DNA from: Paramecium tetraurelia
Taxonomy: Eukaryota > Ciliophora > Oligohymenophorea > Peniculida > Parameciidae
Direction: 5' to 3'
Assembly: GCF_000165425.1 (NCBI RefSeq)
Contig: NW_001799566.1
Location: 124,001 to 188,000, forward strand
DNA: 64,000 bases
Part shown: positions 34,701-46,510 of the stretch, one piece after another
How the letters are laid out: every line of letters starts with the position of its first letter
Position numbering within the stretch: position 1 is the stretch's first letter
Notes under the pieces: generated by a model
What the model saw: the letters and a program-made list of their open reading frames with translations, nothing else
Told to the model about the DNA's origin: nothing
Databases searched by the model: none
Position numbers and translations under genes: made by a program

Positions 34701-37094
34701 TATAATTCTCACAACATAAAATATAAGCAGGTGATACTTAAGTATCTTAAAGGAATGTAACAAATGTCAGATCCTCAAAATTTGATAAATTTATATCAAA
34801 AAAGAAATCAATTGGTTTTATGCACTTATGGGTAGTTCTACAAAAACTTAAGTTTATTTATTTATAAAATTTAGATTCTCCACTCTACAAGAAATTTTAG
34901 ATTAATTTCTAATGAATCAAATCAAATCCTTAGGGCAAAATAGCCTCAATGAAGTTCATTTACTTAAATTACTCTTGAGTGTATCCAAAAAATTAATGAA
35001 TTAAATTTGAGGTAGATTACATTTATAAATAATGAGATTTTTTATCAAAGCCAAAGATAATGTAATCTAACTTGCTAGAAAATAAATCGATCGATATTTA
35101 TGACTACATCTTCAGTAATTTTTCATCTGAAATAGATGCAACTGTTGTCAATTTATAAGCTGAAAAATAATTGTTCATTAATTCTGCTTACAAAAATGTA
35201 TTCAAAGCTTACATTTTTCTGCTTGGAAATTAATCGTATAATTTTAGTAGTTCATTTTCAATTTTCTTAAATTTAATTAGCAAATTTTTAGAATTTGAAA
35301 ATATAGATCCAGATCCAGTATTTAATAAGATATTATTAAAATATTATCTCTTTCTATTTAAACTTGTGATTATCTTTTCCTTCAATCTTTTGTTTGCTGT
35401 TTCTGACATTAAAAATAAATTTACTGCGTGTTCAAGGTTCTCCTGCATTATACTTTATTTCCTCAAACCATTGCTCATTGACTTTTTTATAGAATCCTGG
35501 AGCATCCTGAGCTTGATTTAATTGATGAAGCTTAAATTCATAATTTTTACCCTCGTAAATTCATCATGCTCTAATTCATTCCTTTATCTTTATTGCGAAT
35601 GGCTTTTCTAATCTAAACTATGGCTGGACTCGACCTTATTGCTTTCACTTCTTTAATTGTTATATATATTTGATTTTGAACTAAAGAGTAGTAAATATAA
35701 TACTTAATTTCACTTTCATGAATGACCTAAACATTTGATTATTAAAAAGCTTTCGTGCTGAAACCCAGATAACTGATGAAGGATAAATAACGTAAAAACA
35801 TGCTTTGACGAATTGTCTTATCTTTTATTTCATTAATCACTTCTCCAAATAATTGAATTTATTCCTTCAAAAATATTGTGATAATTTATTCAAAATTCAA
35901 ATTACTAGTTTAACAATAACATAGGTTAGATTAGCAAGATTCTTTGTGAATCAATTAAAAATTATATATGAATGCCATATTTTGCTTATTCTCTATGTGA
36001 GAATTGTAGACTACTCCGAATTTTAAGAATATTTCAGCTATTTTGTATTGTTATTAATAAGCATTTAATGTATTTTTTCTATTTAATAAAATCTTCTCGT
36101 GAAATTCTTGAAATGAATTCAAGACAATATGAATTAGTAATGGATATGAGACTATAAATAATAGGGAATCTTTGCGATCGAAATCATTTTCTTGAATTTA
36201 CAAAATTAATAAAATTATCAAAATGGTTAATTGTGCGGTTAGGCCAATTAATTCAACATATGTTTTATAAAACAATGAAATGAAATACAATAATTATGAC
36301 TAAACACAAAAAATCAGTTTTAAAGCTAACAAAGTAAATATTAAATAAAACTTAATTGTATGATCTGCATTTAATTAATTTATTAAAATCACTAGCAATA
36401 TTGACATCTATTACCAATACAAGCTGAAACTTTATTGCAATACACCGAAGTTTTGTTGAGTTATTTAATTGAACTCAAGATTGCATATCATTTAGGCAAT
36501 CATATTCAGGATTACAATTATCAATGTGATTATGGCAAAAATAAGATTTCCTACATTGACATCATTCAATTATGAATTATGTGAAATAGAAGCCACACTA
36601 AGTTCAATCAAATTAGCAAAGACAAGGTGAAAGTGAAAAGCTTATATAAAAGTCAATATTGTCATTAAAATAATAAAAAATCTATTTTATTAATAAAATG
36701 TCTCTAGTAGTTTTTGGTACTTGGATTTCCCATATTTGTGATTTATAAATAGTTTAAGCACCAAGGAATAATAAATTAGATTAATTGCTAGGGGTATAAA
36801 ATAGGAATATCGATAAAAGTTCTCATCTAGAATTTTATAAGGTCGAGTGAATTCAGCCACGAGGATGAGGCATTTCATGAAACTAAACGATCCATTATCA
36901 GTGATGTAATAATTTTCAAAGAGAAAACTAATCTCTTATAGGTATGACATAATTATAGTAATTGAAAATAAAAGGGGAGGTATTTTGATGATATGATCTT
37001 CATATAAGATTCTAAATTAAAGAGAAAACTCCATGATTTGCACCAGTAATTTCTTTTTAAATTTTGGTATGTTTGATATTGTTTTTTCCTTCAT
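31784..37094 (-). CDS. Giant transmembrane PAS protein, TmcB/TmcC-like
   Basis: One gene of about 5.3 kb, roughly 1,700 residues, running from ATG 37092-37094 to TGA 31784-31786 with many short introns. The N-terminus (MKEKTISNIPKFKKKLLVQI) leads into at least eight membrane helices with a cytosolic LYEDHIIKIPPL motif. A helical region follows (NAYQQQYKIAEIFLKFGVVY; SFISYLGFSTKAF). Next comes a PAS-like domain (NLIHQFFGYTQEQFKQMNFI; TFVTFLQDTQ). The C-terminal third has an extracellular-type domain between helices, for example IVIIGGVLLIVCILFYKYYL, and ends near KNFVILLPQTSLFLDVQLDR. This order matches the large ciliate family annotated as TmcB/TmcC-like. The function in ciliates is unknown; a sensory role is inferred from the PAS domain. 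The last intron, about 46 nt, is uncertain. Confidence 0.75.
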
Positions 37095-37194
37095 AAATCA
37101 ACAATTTCAAACTTAAATAATTTAGTATTAATTTACAAATCAATTAAATTAATAAATATATATATAGATAACAATTTTGGTAATCATAGTTCTC

Positions 37195-38347
37195 TCAATA
37201 TTCATTGACAATAGAATTATGGCATTCTATGTAATCAATATTCATCTAATGCTTCTGATAATTGAGTCTAACGAATTCCTCGTAATCTTACTAATTATGT
37301 ATTTGTAATTGAATTTATTAACTATTTTCTTGATCTTAATCTTCTTCTTTTTTGATAGGTTGGTGCATTTCATAATATGGGTTCCATTATTCATAAGGTA
37401 TAGGATGCAGTAATTGTTTATCATACATCATCATTAATTATTCTTAATCAAAATGATGCTATTGAAGATTGACTTCCTCTATGATATTAATGGATTGGTC
37501 TTACCTGCCTTTGGAATATCACAGGAGGGATTCTTCTTCTTTCTTCCAGCTCTGCTTCTTTCACTCCGAGGCAAGCGCTTTCCATTTTCACCCCTCAAAG
37601 CATAGGGATTAAATTTTTGATGATGGCTTCTGCATTGGCTAGGAGTTCTCGTTCCAATAAGTTCGCTCATTTATTTGAATATTTTCGAGGTTTTTTTCAT
37701 CATAGAAGAAGTCATAATACTTTCATACTATTGAAGAAAGCCTATGTAAGTTGTATGCTCTTCTGTGGACCAGTGTCCAGTGTTAATGTTTTCTTTTTTT
37801 GGTTTCTTAGTCAATTGATGTTGCCCCTTTTGCTTTTAGGTTTGCTGGGAGCCTTCCTATGACCCTTGTGCTTCCTAATTTGAAATGATGTCAGATTGTA
37901 ATTTAGGGATAGGAGCTCCTTGTAGACAATGGAAAATAGAGTAAGGAGTGATTTATTTGGGACTATGTATAAGTAGTGGAATGAAGTACATTTGATCTTT
38001 TTAAATTAGAGAAGGAGGGGCAGACTCTTCGATTTGTTGTTTTGCGAACTCAAGGGTTTTTGGAAGTAATCCTTGAGAATCAGTATTTCTTGGTATAGTG
38101 ATTGAAGGTTTACTTGGTCTTCTTGCCTTTTTTGTATTTGTGGTGATGTATGACTTCATTATCAGGAAAGCAATCAATAGAGTATCCTGGGAATGAGGGA
38201 GGATAAGAGAACTAGGAAAGATAAGCGAATTCATTATGATTCTAATATGGGATGTATTCTTGAGAAATGTCTAAATTCTTTACTTTAGATATCTGAATCT
38301 AGTTGATATGCAAACGATTGGTCACCCTGGAAGAAATATGGTTACAT
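37195..38347 (-). CDS. SANT/Myb-domain protein
   Basis: Introns of 25, 25 and 26 nt leave 1077 bases, 358 residues plus TGA 37195-37197, an exact fit. Start MQPYFFQGDQSFAYQLDSDI; N-terminal 180 residues are low complexity. The central SANT/Myb repeat reads GHWSTEEHTTYIGFLQQYES, then KMSELIGTRTPSQCRSHHQK-type sequence (here FKQMSELIGTRTPSQCRSHH), with the first tryptophan kept and the third helix TRTPSQCRSHHQKF well conserved. A basic patch follows (RLPRSERSRAGRKKKNP), a possible nuclear signal. The C-terminus is Gln/Asn-rich. SANT repeats bind DNA or histone tails; a single TRTPxQ(C)RSHxQKF helix is typical of the plant-like SHAQKYF/MYB-related class. Probably a transcription or chromatin factor. 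Confidence 0.85.
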
Positions 38348-38727
38348 AATAAAAACAATTAATTTTTTTTATTCCTATTTAGTTTATATACAATCAACAT
38401 TTAAATATCTCAGCCAAGTTCTCAATCTTATCTGATCTAGTTTGAATGCACAATAAACTCATTGGTTTTGGTATTATATAAATATGGTCACTTGGAGTTT
38501 CGATTATCTGCAACTGTTGATATTTCCTTAGAGGATGGAATTAAGTTGTGTTGTATTTGATTGGAGATTGAGTGTTGTGAATTAGAGTGTGAATGGATAA
38601 TATTGCGAAAGAGGCTCAAATTAATAATTGTGTATTAGAGATGAATAATTAAATTCTGAAATTAGTGTATTTATATTTTTCTTGAATTTCATAAAATTTT
38701 AGTAATATTTATATCATACAATTAAAT
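38348..38727. other. AT-rich divergent promoter region
   Basis: 380 bases between the divergent SANT and Pumilio genes. No gene seen. Confidence 0.55.
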
Positions 38728-40411
38728 ATGTCAGCAAAAGAATATGAAGCAGAGGATGATTTATTAGGATCTATTCTAAGAAGTAGTTTTATTTTGATTA
38801 ACTTAGATGATGATTATGAAGAAGTTTTTTCTAATAACAACAGTCCTTTATGCAATTAAGGGTTCGAAAGTGATAGCATTATTGAGAATGTAAGTGTTGA
38901 ATTCATATAATGTAGGCTTCTACTTCAGAAAAACAATATTTCGATAGTTTCAACAGATCGTTCGAACATATGTCTTTGGGATCCGATTAGGCCCAGAGTC
39001 CGATGTCGAATAAGGCTGTATATCCACAGTATCCACCGAATCATTTCAAATTTTCGAGATAAGATGATAGATAGAGTGTCTCAATAAGTTTTGATGGTCC
39101 CTCGTTTTCCACATAGGAAAGTTCGATCAATTGCAGAAAAATTGGAAATGAACACTTTGGATACTTGAATAAACCTCATAATCGAATGGTTGATTATTAA
39201 GTCCCCTATTCTCCAGGAGTGTTGAGGCCTCATGGAATTTATTAGCCTGGATTTAATTATTCTTAACCATTGAATGGATTAGGTTTTACTGGATATTAAT
39301 AAGAAAGACAGCCCTTGCATGAGATAAATGATGATATGCAATTGACCAATGACATAGTATGATTTCATGTTTATTTAATTAGGACAATATGTGTGGTAAC
39401 TAATTGTTGTCACGCAAGGTTCAGAAGATAATTGAGCATGGGAAACCAGATCAAAGAGAATTGATTTTTAATAAGCTCGAGAGATCGTGTGTTCAATTTT
39501 CAAAAGATGTGTTTGGAAATTATGTGATTTAGAAGATATTCGAAAAAGGTATTGATTTATAGTCTATTATCCAATAGGAACTCCAATTCAATAGTTGAGA
39601 TTATTTAATAAGATAAGACCTCATGCTTATGAATTGTCGAAGAATAATTTTGGATGTAGAGTTATTCAGAAGATTATTGAAATCATTTACAACAACGAGT
39701 CTCTACAAGACCAATTGATTGACTCAATCAAACTCTAAGTGAAATCTCTACTTTACGACTCAAGTGGTAACTATGTGATTCTCAAATGCTTGGAAGTATT
39801 GCAGAAAGAAAAGATCGAGTTTTTCTTATAACCAATCGAAGACTCAACCTTATACTTATGTTCATCTTAATATGGATGCAAGATATTGTTGAAGGCTCTT
39901 GAATTGTTTTCTCCCACTCAAACTGATAAGATCATGACCACTTGTTTGTAACACCAATACAATTTGTCTTAATAAGAATTCGGAAATCACATCTTACAAT
40001 TTGCCATTAAGAACACTCAGTATTAACAGTTTGTTGTCAACTTTGTACTCTCAAACTTTGAGAAATTGTGTATGAACAAATATGCTAGCAATACAGTTGA
40101 AAAGGTTGTGGAGGCCTCTACAAATGAAGTCAAATAGCAGATCATGTCTATACTCATTTCTAAGTCCTAAATCAACAGATAGTACTATTAATTATTTATT
40201 CATTAGAACCATTTTTGTGAATTTATCGATCAATCCATTTGGAAACTACGTTATGAAGAAAATGATCATTATGTCAAATCACAATATTTTGTAACCTTTG
40301 ATAGACATTTTGAGATAAGATTAATATCTGATCACAGCAATAAGATCCTCCGATTTCGGCTAAAGAATCTATTAGCTAATCGAAAAGACCTTATTAATGT
40401 ACAAATCATGA
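38728..40411 (+). CDS. Pumilio (PUF) RNA-binding protein
   Basis: Introns of 26, 26, 29 and 25 nt leave 1578 bases, 525 residues plus TGA 40409-40411. The N-terminal 190 residues are acidic then Ser/Pro/Gly-rich and disordered (MSAKEYEAEDDLLGSI; QPLNGLGFTGYQ-like). The C-terminal 330 residues form PUF repeats with the usual five-residue code helices: CVQFSKDVFGNYVIQKIFEK, ELSKNNFGCRVIQKIIE, LLYDSSGNYVILKCLEV, LYLCSSQYGCKILLKALEL, LSQQEFGNHILQFAIKN, CMNKYASNTVEKVVEA and NLSINPFGNYVMKKMIIM. PUF proteins bind UGUA-containing 3' UTRs and repress or localise mRNAs. The repeat residues (N/Y, Q; C/V, Q) fit recognition of a UGU core. Confidence 0.93.
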
Positions 40412-40488
40412 ATATAATTGAGATTATTATGACAATATAATTATGAATAAAAAATTAGACATTATTTATTAATAATATTTATTAACGT

Positions 40489-41106
40489 ATGCAATTCACT
40501 CCCGACACTCGAAATGTGGGAGGTCGATAGATCATCATATCACAATTATGGGGACATCGATTATGTTTACAATAAATAAAAGAAAGACAAATCAATTTGG
40601 ATCTTAGAAATTAATTTGACAAAAAGAACGAAAATTAAAAAATACCTTACATACATGATTTCCATATGGAAATACACAAAAAGAAGCTATAGACCATTAA
40701 AGAATGTTTGACAGACAGAAATAAAAAAGAACCATCCTACTTCTTCAGAAGATTGCCATCCCCAACTAATATAAGTTCTCTTCAAAATAAATTGAACAAT
40801 ATCAAATCGAAGTCAACTTAAGAAAAGATGCTTTATACAAAGCTTCTACCCCCACCTAATATCGAATTAAGTAAATTTATACCCGAAAGCACCAAAACTA
40901 AAGTGGATTGGGAAGCTTGTATTAAAACTTTACAAGGACCCTAATATCCAATCAAAAAATGGGTTCGACAATTAGCAATATAAAATCGCATTTTTGATGA
41001 AACTGATTTTGCCATTTTAATAAGAATTTTAGTATAAGCATATTAAATAAAATAAACAACTTTAATAAACATAGTCTCTGAATTAATTGAGGAATTTGAA
41101 AAGTGA
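40489..41106 (+). CDS. Unknown basic protein
   Basis: Uninterrupted 206-codon frame, TGA 41104-41106, 78 bases after the Pumilio stop. Sequence starts MQFTPDTRNVGGRQIIISQL and is Lys/Gln/Ile-rich. The C-terminal 80 residues are helical (WEACIKTLQGPQYPIKKWVR; LVQAYQIKQTTLINIVSELI), possibly a small helical domain. No membrane segment or known motif. It could be translated from its own promoter in the short gap. Codon pattern is normal for the window. Confidence 0.65.
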
Positions 41107-41790
41107 TTGAAATTTGAATTGGTATTATTACTTTATATCTTATAAACTATTACAATTCATTCTAAAATAATTATTATTTAAATGTAATATTGTCTTAGAT
41201 TAGCAAATAATCAAATAGTATTAGTTTAGAGATATAAAATCTTAGGAATAATTTTTATTAACATAATTATATCCATTTCTTAACAATCTCAGGGAGTTTC
41301 TATGTTTTAAACTTAATATAACTTAAAAATATGACATCTATAAAGAGTCATTAATTATCTTATTGAATTACATTATGTGTTAATATGCATTAAAATAACA
41401 TAAATTGAATTATCATATACCATTTAATTTTTATACACTTATTATAAATATAAAGTAGAGAGAAGCAAAACTTACTAAATATACACCTCATATCTGCTGA
41501 ACATGCTTCAGCAAAGCCTAAACTTGAGACTTTTTCCTTTATTCTACGTTCTTGAAGAGCCTCCTAAGTATTTAAGCTCAATTATGAATCATCAAGAAAT
41601 ACTAACCTGGTGTGTGGTTGCCTAAATAATAATAATAAAATCGATATGGAGCACTATTATTTCCTTTGAATTTCAGTTTTACGGATTATTACTGAAGCCA
41701 CTTTTGAAATTATTAATAGATTTTAAGTTTTGTTTTCCACTTAATAAATAATATTTCACTTAAAAAAACAGAATTTATTGAAATCTCTAA
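41107..41790. other. Intergenic region with an ambiguous coding-like stretch
   Basis: About 680 bases. Between 41488 and about 41750 both strands are open. On the minus strand a 30-nt intron gives coding-like sequence (KFKGNNSAPYRFYYYYLGNH; ILRRLFKNVEQRKKSQVQAL) ending at TGA 41488-41490, but no ATG is available before the neighbouring gene. On the plus strand ATG 41503 opens a hydrophobic frame. Either may be chance or a gene remnant. Confidence 0.3.
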
Positions 41791-42204
41791 ATGGATTCTT
41801 CAATTAGTAATATAATGGTTGATAGAGAGGAAAATGATGCTTTGTGTATAAAATATGGGGAACTTCTTCCTTTGATCCCAAAAACAAAAGATGACATTAA
41901 ATTAAAAAATCAAATGCATGTCGCTCTGAAATAGCAAAGCTTCATTGGTTCTTTAGCTACCACAAAGGAATGGACTAAAACTTTATTGCATACTAGCACA
42001 TTGATTAGTAAAGAAGCATATGTCAGGTCACTGAACTCAATGGAAGCATTTTATGAAAAACAACAAAATGAGTCGGCAGAAAATCAAACTAAGAGTCTTT
42101 CCCCTATAAAACATTAGTTTGAAGATATATCTGACTATACTTTCAAATTGTAGAACGGTATAAAGAAAGTGAGATTTAGATTAAATTCAGATTATCAAGC
42201 ATGA
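41791..42204 (+). CDS. Small unknown protein
   Basis: Uninterrupted 138-codon frame (137 residues), TGA 42202-42204. Sequence begins MDSSISNIMVDREENDALCI. A central helical part reads QMHVALKQQSFIGSLATTKE, and the C-terminus contains FKLQNGIKKVRFRLNSDYQA. No membrane segment, signal or known domain. Moderate composition (few TAA/TAG codons) and a complete frame support a real gene. Confidence 0.65.
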
Positions 42205-43058
42205 CCTTTGTATTTGTGAATAGTTTTTGTGTATATTGTATTTGTTTATATAACTCGTATTTTTCTATCTTATATCGCATGCTGAATGCACTTTATTCAA
42301 TAAATTAAGGGATTTAAATATTTAGAGTTTGTCATATGCGATTGATAAGAAAATAGAATAATGATTTAATTTGAATCAAATTTTAAAAAATATTAATATT
42401 TGACAACTCGTATAATGAATAATAATCATTTTTAATAAAGTTTCTAAATTTATGAATTAGTGTAAATCTATACATTATAATATTAAATCAAATACAGTGA
42501 TAATATTAAGACAAATGATTCGAATTATTAGAATATTGATATTGAATAAGTTCAATTTTATAGTTAGTGAAATACTAATTACTGGATATTTAAGCACTTA
42601 ATTTAATTTTGTAGAGAATGATGAAAAGTGAAGCAAAATAAATAACTCATATATAAATTTAGATAAATATTCTTTATTTAATTGAATTTAATTATTGACT
42701 CAGGGTTTAAAATTATTTATATATTTAACAATTATTTTCTTTTAACTTTATAATATATACTCCTTTCTAAATTATTCTATTTTCAGAGACTATGGACTTT
42801 ATAAATTAAGAATGAGATAAATCAAAATTTGATTTTAATTGAATTATCATGATTGATTGATATAATATATCAACATAAAATTATTTGAAGTATGATTCAA
42901 ACAAAAAACAAAAATTTTTATTAATGATGTGGATTAAATAAAACAATTGATTTTTTGAGTAAATTATTATAAGGAAGAGATCAGTATGTAATTTTATTAA
43001 TTTCAAATATTTTAAATCATTATTACATTTAATTTATTTGGTAAGGATAAATTTTAGA
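42205..43058. other. Long AT-rich gap
   Basis: About 850 bases without a recognised gene, unusually long for this compact genome. It is over 75% A/T by eye with only short frames; no repeat or RNA gene was recognised. Confidence 0.5.
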
Positions 43059-44805
43059 ATGCAAAAATATTTATTGGATAATCTGCCACTCTCTTTACAA
43101 GAGAGAAACTTGCTCTATGCAAATGGGTAACAGGTGTATGATTAAGTTATGAAGGATGGAGGATTTGTGAAGGTATTTATATAATTTTACAAAATAGGTT
43201 TATTGTCAAAGAGATTTGCCTGCATATTTAAAAGAAGATGATTGGGTGACCTTTTATTAAAGCAAGGTGATTGCCTATGAATACAAATCGATGGTTGATG
43301 GTTCTTGCATAGGCAAACCGTACTATTATAATTTTAGTGAAATGCTAAAAATCTATGAAGAGAAGTCTTTATCCTGGTTAAAACATCAAATTAGCATACT
43401 CACAATAGACCCAAAAGCTTTAGAAATGATAAATGTGTTTTTTAATTTCGATGCTCTTAAATAAAATCATGGAAATTAATATACTGATATCAGAGTATAA
43501 CAACCTGGATATGATTCATTTTCACCATGTCGAATAAATTAACAATTGGAGGGAATGAAGATTATGGATTATATAGATTATCTTAATGATCCAACAAAAT
43601 TCATAAGAAAAGAAGGATTATAAGCAGATCAACGGTTGTTTGCTGTCAATGTGAATATGCAAGGTTGGGATAAGGAGATAAACCACTTGAAATAGTTCTT
43701 ACCAAAGTGTTTGAGACCTCAAGGGGATAATGACGGATTAAGCTACTTAAGATAGGAGATTGATGGTGTCAATATACCTTAAATATATATTAAAACAGAT
43801 GGAGTGTGGACGGGAGGACATTAAGAAAACCTTAGTGTAAATGCTATCAATATCAATCATGGACCTGCAGATTGTATTTGGATTACAGTGGATAATGAAA
43901 ATGTGTAAAGATTAAGATAAAAAGTCTTAGAATTATTAGAAACTGATATTTTTAAGAATGAAGGATTGTGGTTTAAGGAACCAGAATTCTTTTTGAAAAA
44001 TGGAATACCATTTCGATACACCTTGTAAAAGAAAGGAGATGTAGTTATATTGGGTGCTGGTTGTTTACATTGGGTGAAATCCTTGGGATAAACAATTAAT
44101 ACTGCTTGGAATCAAGTTGCTTTGGATGATATGACCCTTGAAGCCATGAGTGAAAGACACAAATTGAATAAAGAAATCAATTACAGAACTGTTATTCCAT
44201 ACAAGAATCTGATGTTAGACTTATATATACATGAAAAATCCTTATCTTAAATGACAATTGAAAGAATTTAATTAGAACTTTAAAATTTCTTTGATTAGGA
44301 AAATAGAAAATTGCACCTTATAGATCCGCCGTCATCTTAATTAGTTGAATGTTGTAAAGAGGTTTAATTATGTTCCAAATGTGAACATGAAATATTCTTA
44401 TACTTTTATCATGACAATGAGGAGTATTTGTGTTTAGAGTGTGTAATAAATAAACCCAATCATAAGAGTTTACCAATTTCTATGAAATATAGATATCATT
44501 GTTTCTATTACTTATTATAGGCACAACCATCCTAATGCAACTAAGAATTCTGTTGTCCTTACACTGGAAAAACTAAATGTTCTATTTAACAGGAGTTGAA
44601 ACCAGCACAATTCAAACACAAAGGATAACCAAAACTAAATTCAATGTTACATGGAACAGATAAAATGAGGAAGAAGAAATTTGATAGAATGGATTATGAA
44701 ATTGATGCAAAAACATCTATCTATAATGATAAGTAAAAGACAAGGGGTAGAAAACAATCCATTGACAAATCATAGCCAGCAATCAAACGAACTAGAAATT
44801 ATTGA
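43059..44805 (+). CDS. JmjC histone demethylase, KDM6/UTX type
   Basis: One 25-nt intron (43173-43197) leaves exactly 573 residues and TGA 44803-44805. The JmjC core (about 150-345) reads IYIKTDGVWTGGHQENLSVN, NINHGPADCIWITVDNENV, FRYTLQKKGDVVILGAGCLH and WVKSLGQTINTAWNQV. It holds the Fe(II) ligands HxE (GGHQEN) and the distal His (CLHWV). The order and the NxNxGPxDCxW signature are those of the UTX/JMJD3 subfamily, which removes methyl groups from H3K27. A Cys-rich C-terminal module (about 415-500: CCKEVQLCSKCE, YLCLECV, CNQEFCCPYTGKTKC) matches the zinc-binding GATA-like domain of that subfamily. A basic tail (KMRKKKFDRMD) follows. In Tetrahymena a JmjC enzyme, JMJ1, opposes H3K27 methylation during conjugation; orthology is inferred. 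Confidence 0.92.
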
Positions 44806-45079
44806 TGATTTAATAATAAAATTAAGAAATTTTAAATTAAATTGTTTTCTCAATTCATTATTAATTAACTTACAATTTTTTCATTTATTTTTTTGTTAAT
44901 ATTAAATCAACTACTAATAATTCATTTAAATTTATTATCAGTTTTTTGCAATCTCATCAAATATTTTAGTATGTAATTATGTAGAAAATAAACCGAATTC
45001 ATTATCATAGATTTTCCTCCATTTATGTAAATTTTATAATGTGATTGTTATTTTGAAAATAAAATAAAACTCAATAAAA

Positions 45080-46386
45080 ATGATTGATCTAATATCAAGT
45101 CCCTCTCCAATTCCACAAAACTCTATTACAAAAGATTAACATCTCCAGTGTAATTGGATGTAATAACGTTTCTTATTTACACAAAGCCATTGTAAAAAAA
45201 TTGACTTTGATAACAGTCATACTACGTAACTTTTGAAATAATCTTGAAGGAAATCTATTTTTCCTATCTCTTCATAAGAAGAAATAAGGATTCCAAGTGC
45301 AAAAATTGAAATTAAGGAGTTATAAGATCCATCAATTTTAAGCACATATGCTCAATCCTACATTGACAAAAACCAATTCTCACTCTCTTGTGGACCCTAG
45401 AAGAGTCAAGTAACATTAAACCTCTTGATTGCTGGACAATCTGGAACAGGAAAATCCACTTTCGTTGATGCTTTACTCAATAAAGTAATAATCCTAAAAA
45501 ACAATATCTAGAAACCAATTTCAAGACAATATGAGGGAAACAGATCTGAAACTAACAACGTGTAGGAATCAATGGGCATCATCGAATACGATAACCAAAT
45601 TGTTTATTTAAACATCTTTGATGCAAAAGGTTTTTAAAAAAATAACCAAAAAGACTGGTTTAAGGATATTAGACATTTAATAGATTAAAAGGTATTTTGA
45701 GATCCCTATTAAAGTTCAAAACATAAATTAGAAGAAATAAGTACGCTTATCTCAACAAAACATTATATTCTTAAATGTCCAATTTAGTTAATGACGAAAG
45801 AGTAAGCAATTGTGTCACTATTCCATAGATTCACTTATGTCTTTACTTTCTGAGCGGACCAGCTTATTTTAATGAGGACATCCAATATTTACAAAAGTTA
45901 TCCAACTTAGTAAATGTTATTCCAATCTTGGCGAGAGGTGATTAATATACAAAATCTGAAGTTCTTGAATTAAAACTAAGATACAATACGATCTTCAAAG
46001 AGTTCAAAATTGACCTCTATGATTGTCTCAAGATTAATGATGAGTCATTTAAATAATAACTAAAATATGGAGAATTTGGACAGTGTTCTCCATTCATGAT
46101 TATTGCTTCTACCTATGAGTATTACAATGAATAAGGCAAGAAGATTTAAGGCAGACAATATCCTTGGGGATAGTGTGATCTTTGGAATCCTCAGCATTCA
46201 GATTTCTTGTTGCTCTACAAATCATTGATAGGATATTACATATATGATTTAATTAAGCTTACTGATTTCTATCAGCATAGCTTTGTTAAAAGAAAGCAAG
46301 AAACTCAAAAGAAAAATAAAAGCCGAATGGGTTTTTTAAACTCAATATTAGTTCATATCAATTAAATATTATATTTGATGGATTGA
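45080..46386 (+). CDS. Divergent septin GTPase
   Basis: One 23-nt intron leaves 1284 bases, exactly 427 residues. After a 100-residue divergent N-terminus the septin G domain starts: LNLLIAGQSGTGKSTFVDAL (P-loop G1), YLNIFDAKGF (G3, usually DTxGFGD), QIHLCLYFLSGPAYF, LVNVIPILARGDQYT (G4; normally AKAD reads ARGD) and the septin-unique element GRQYPWGQCDLWNPQHSDFL. Septins polymerise into filaments at membranes; ciliate septins have been linked to mitochondria. The changed G3 and G4 suggest weak or altered nucleotide binding. The C-terminus is short and basic (KRKQETQKKNKSRM) without the usual coiled coil. Convergent with the solenoid gene, 124 bases apart. Confidence 0.85.
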
Positions 46387-46510
46387 TACTTTAATTTTGT
46401 ATTATTTTATCTACTATACATATTATTAACACATTATAATTGTTATGATAATCATAATAATATAATTTACTCTCTAATATATGATGTTGGACTAATCTTT
46501 GATGAAATAT

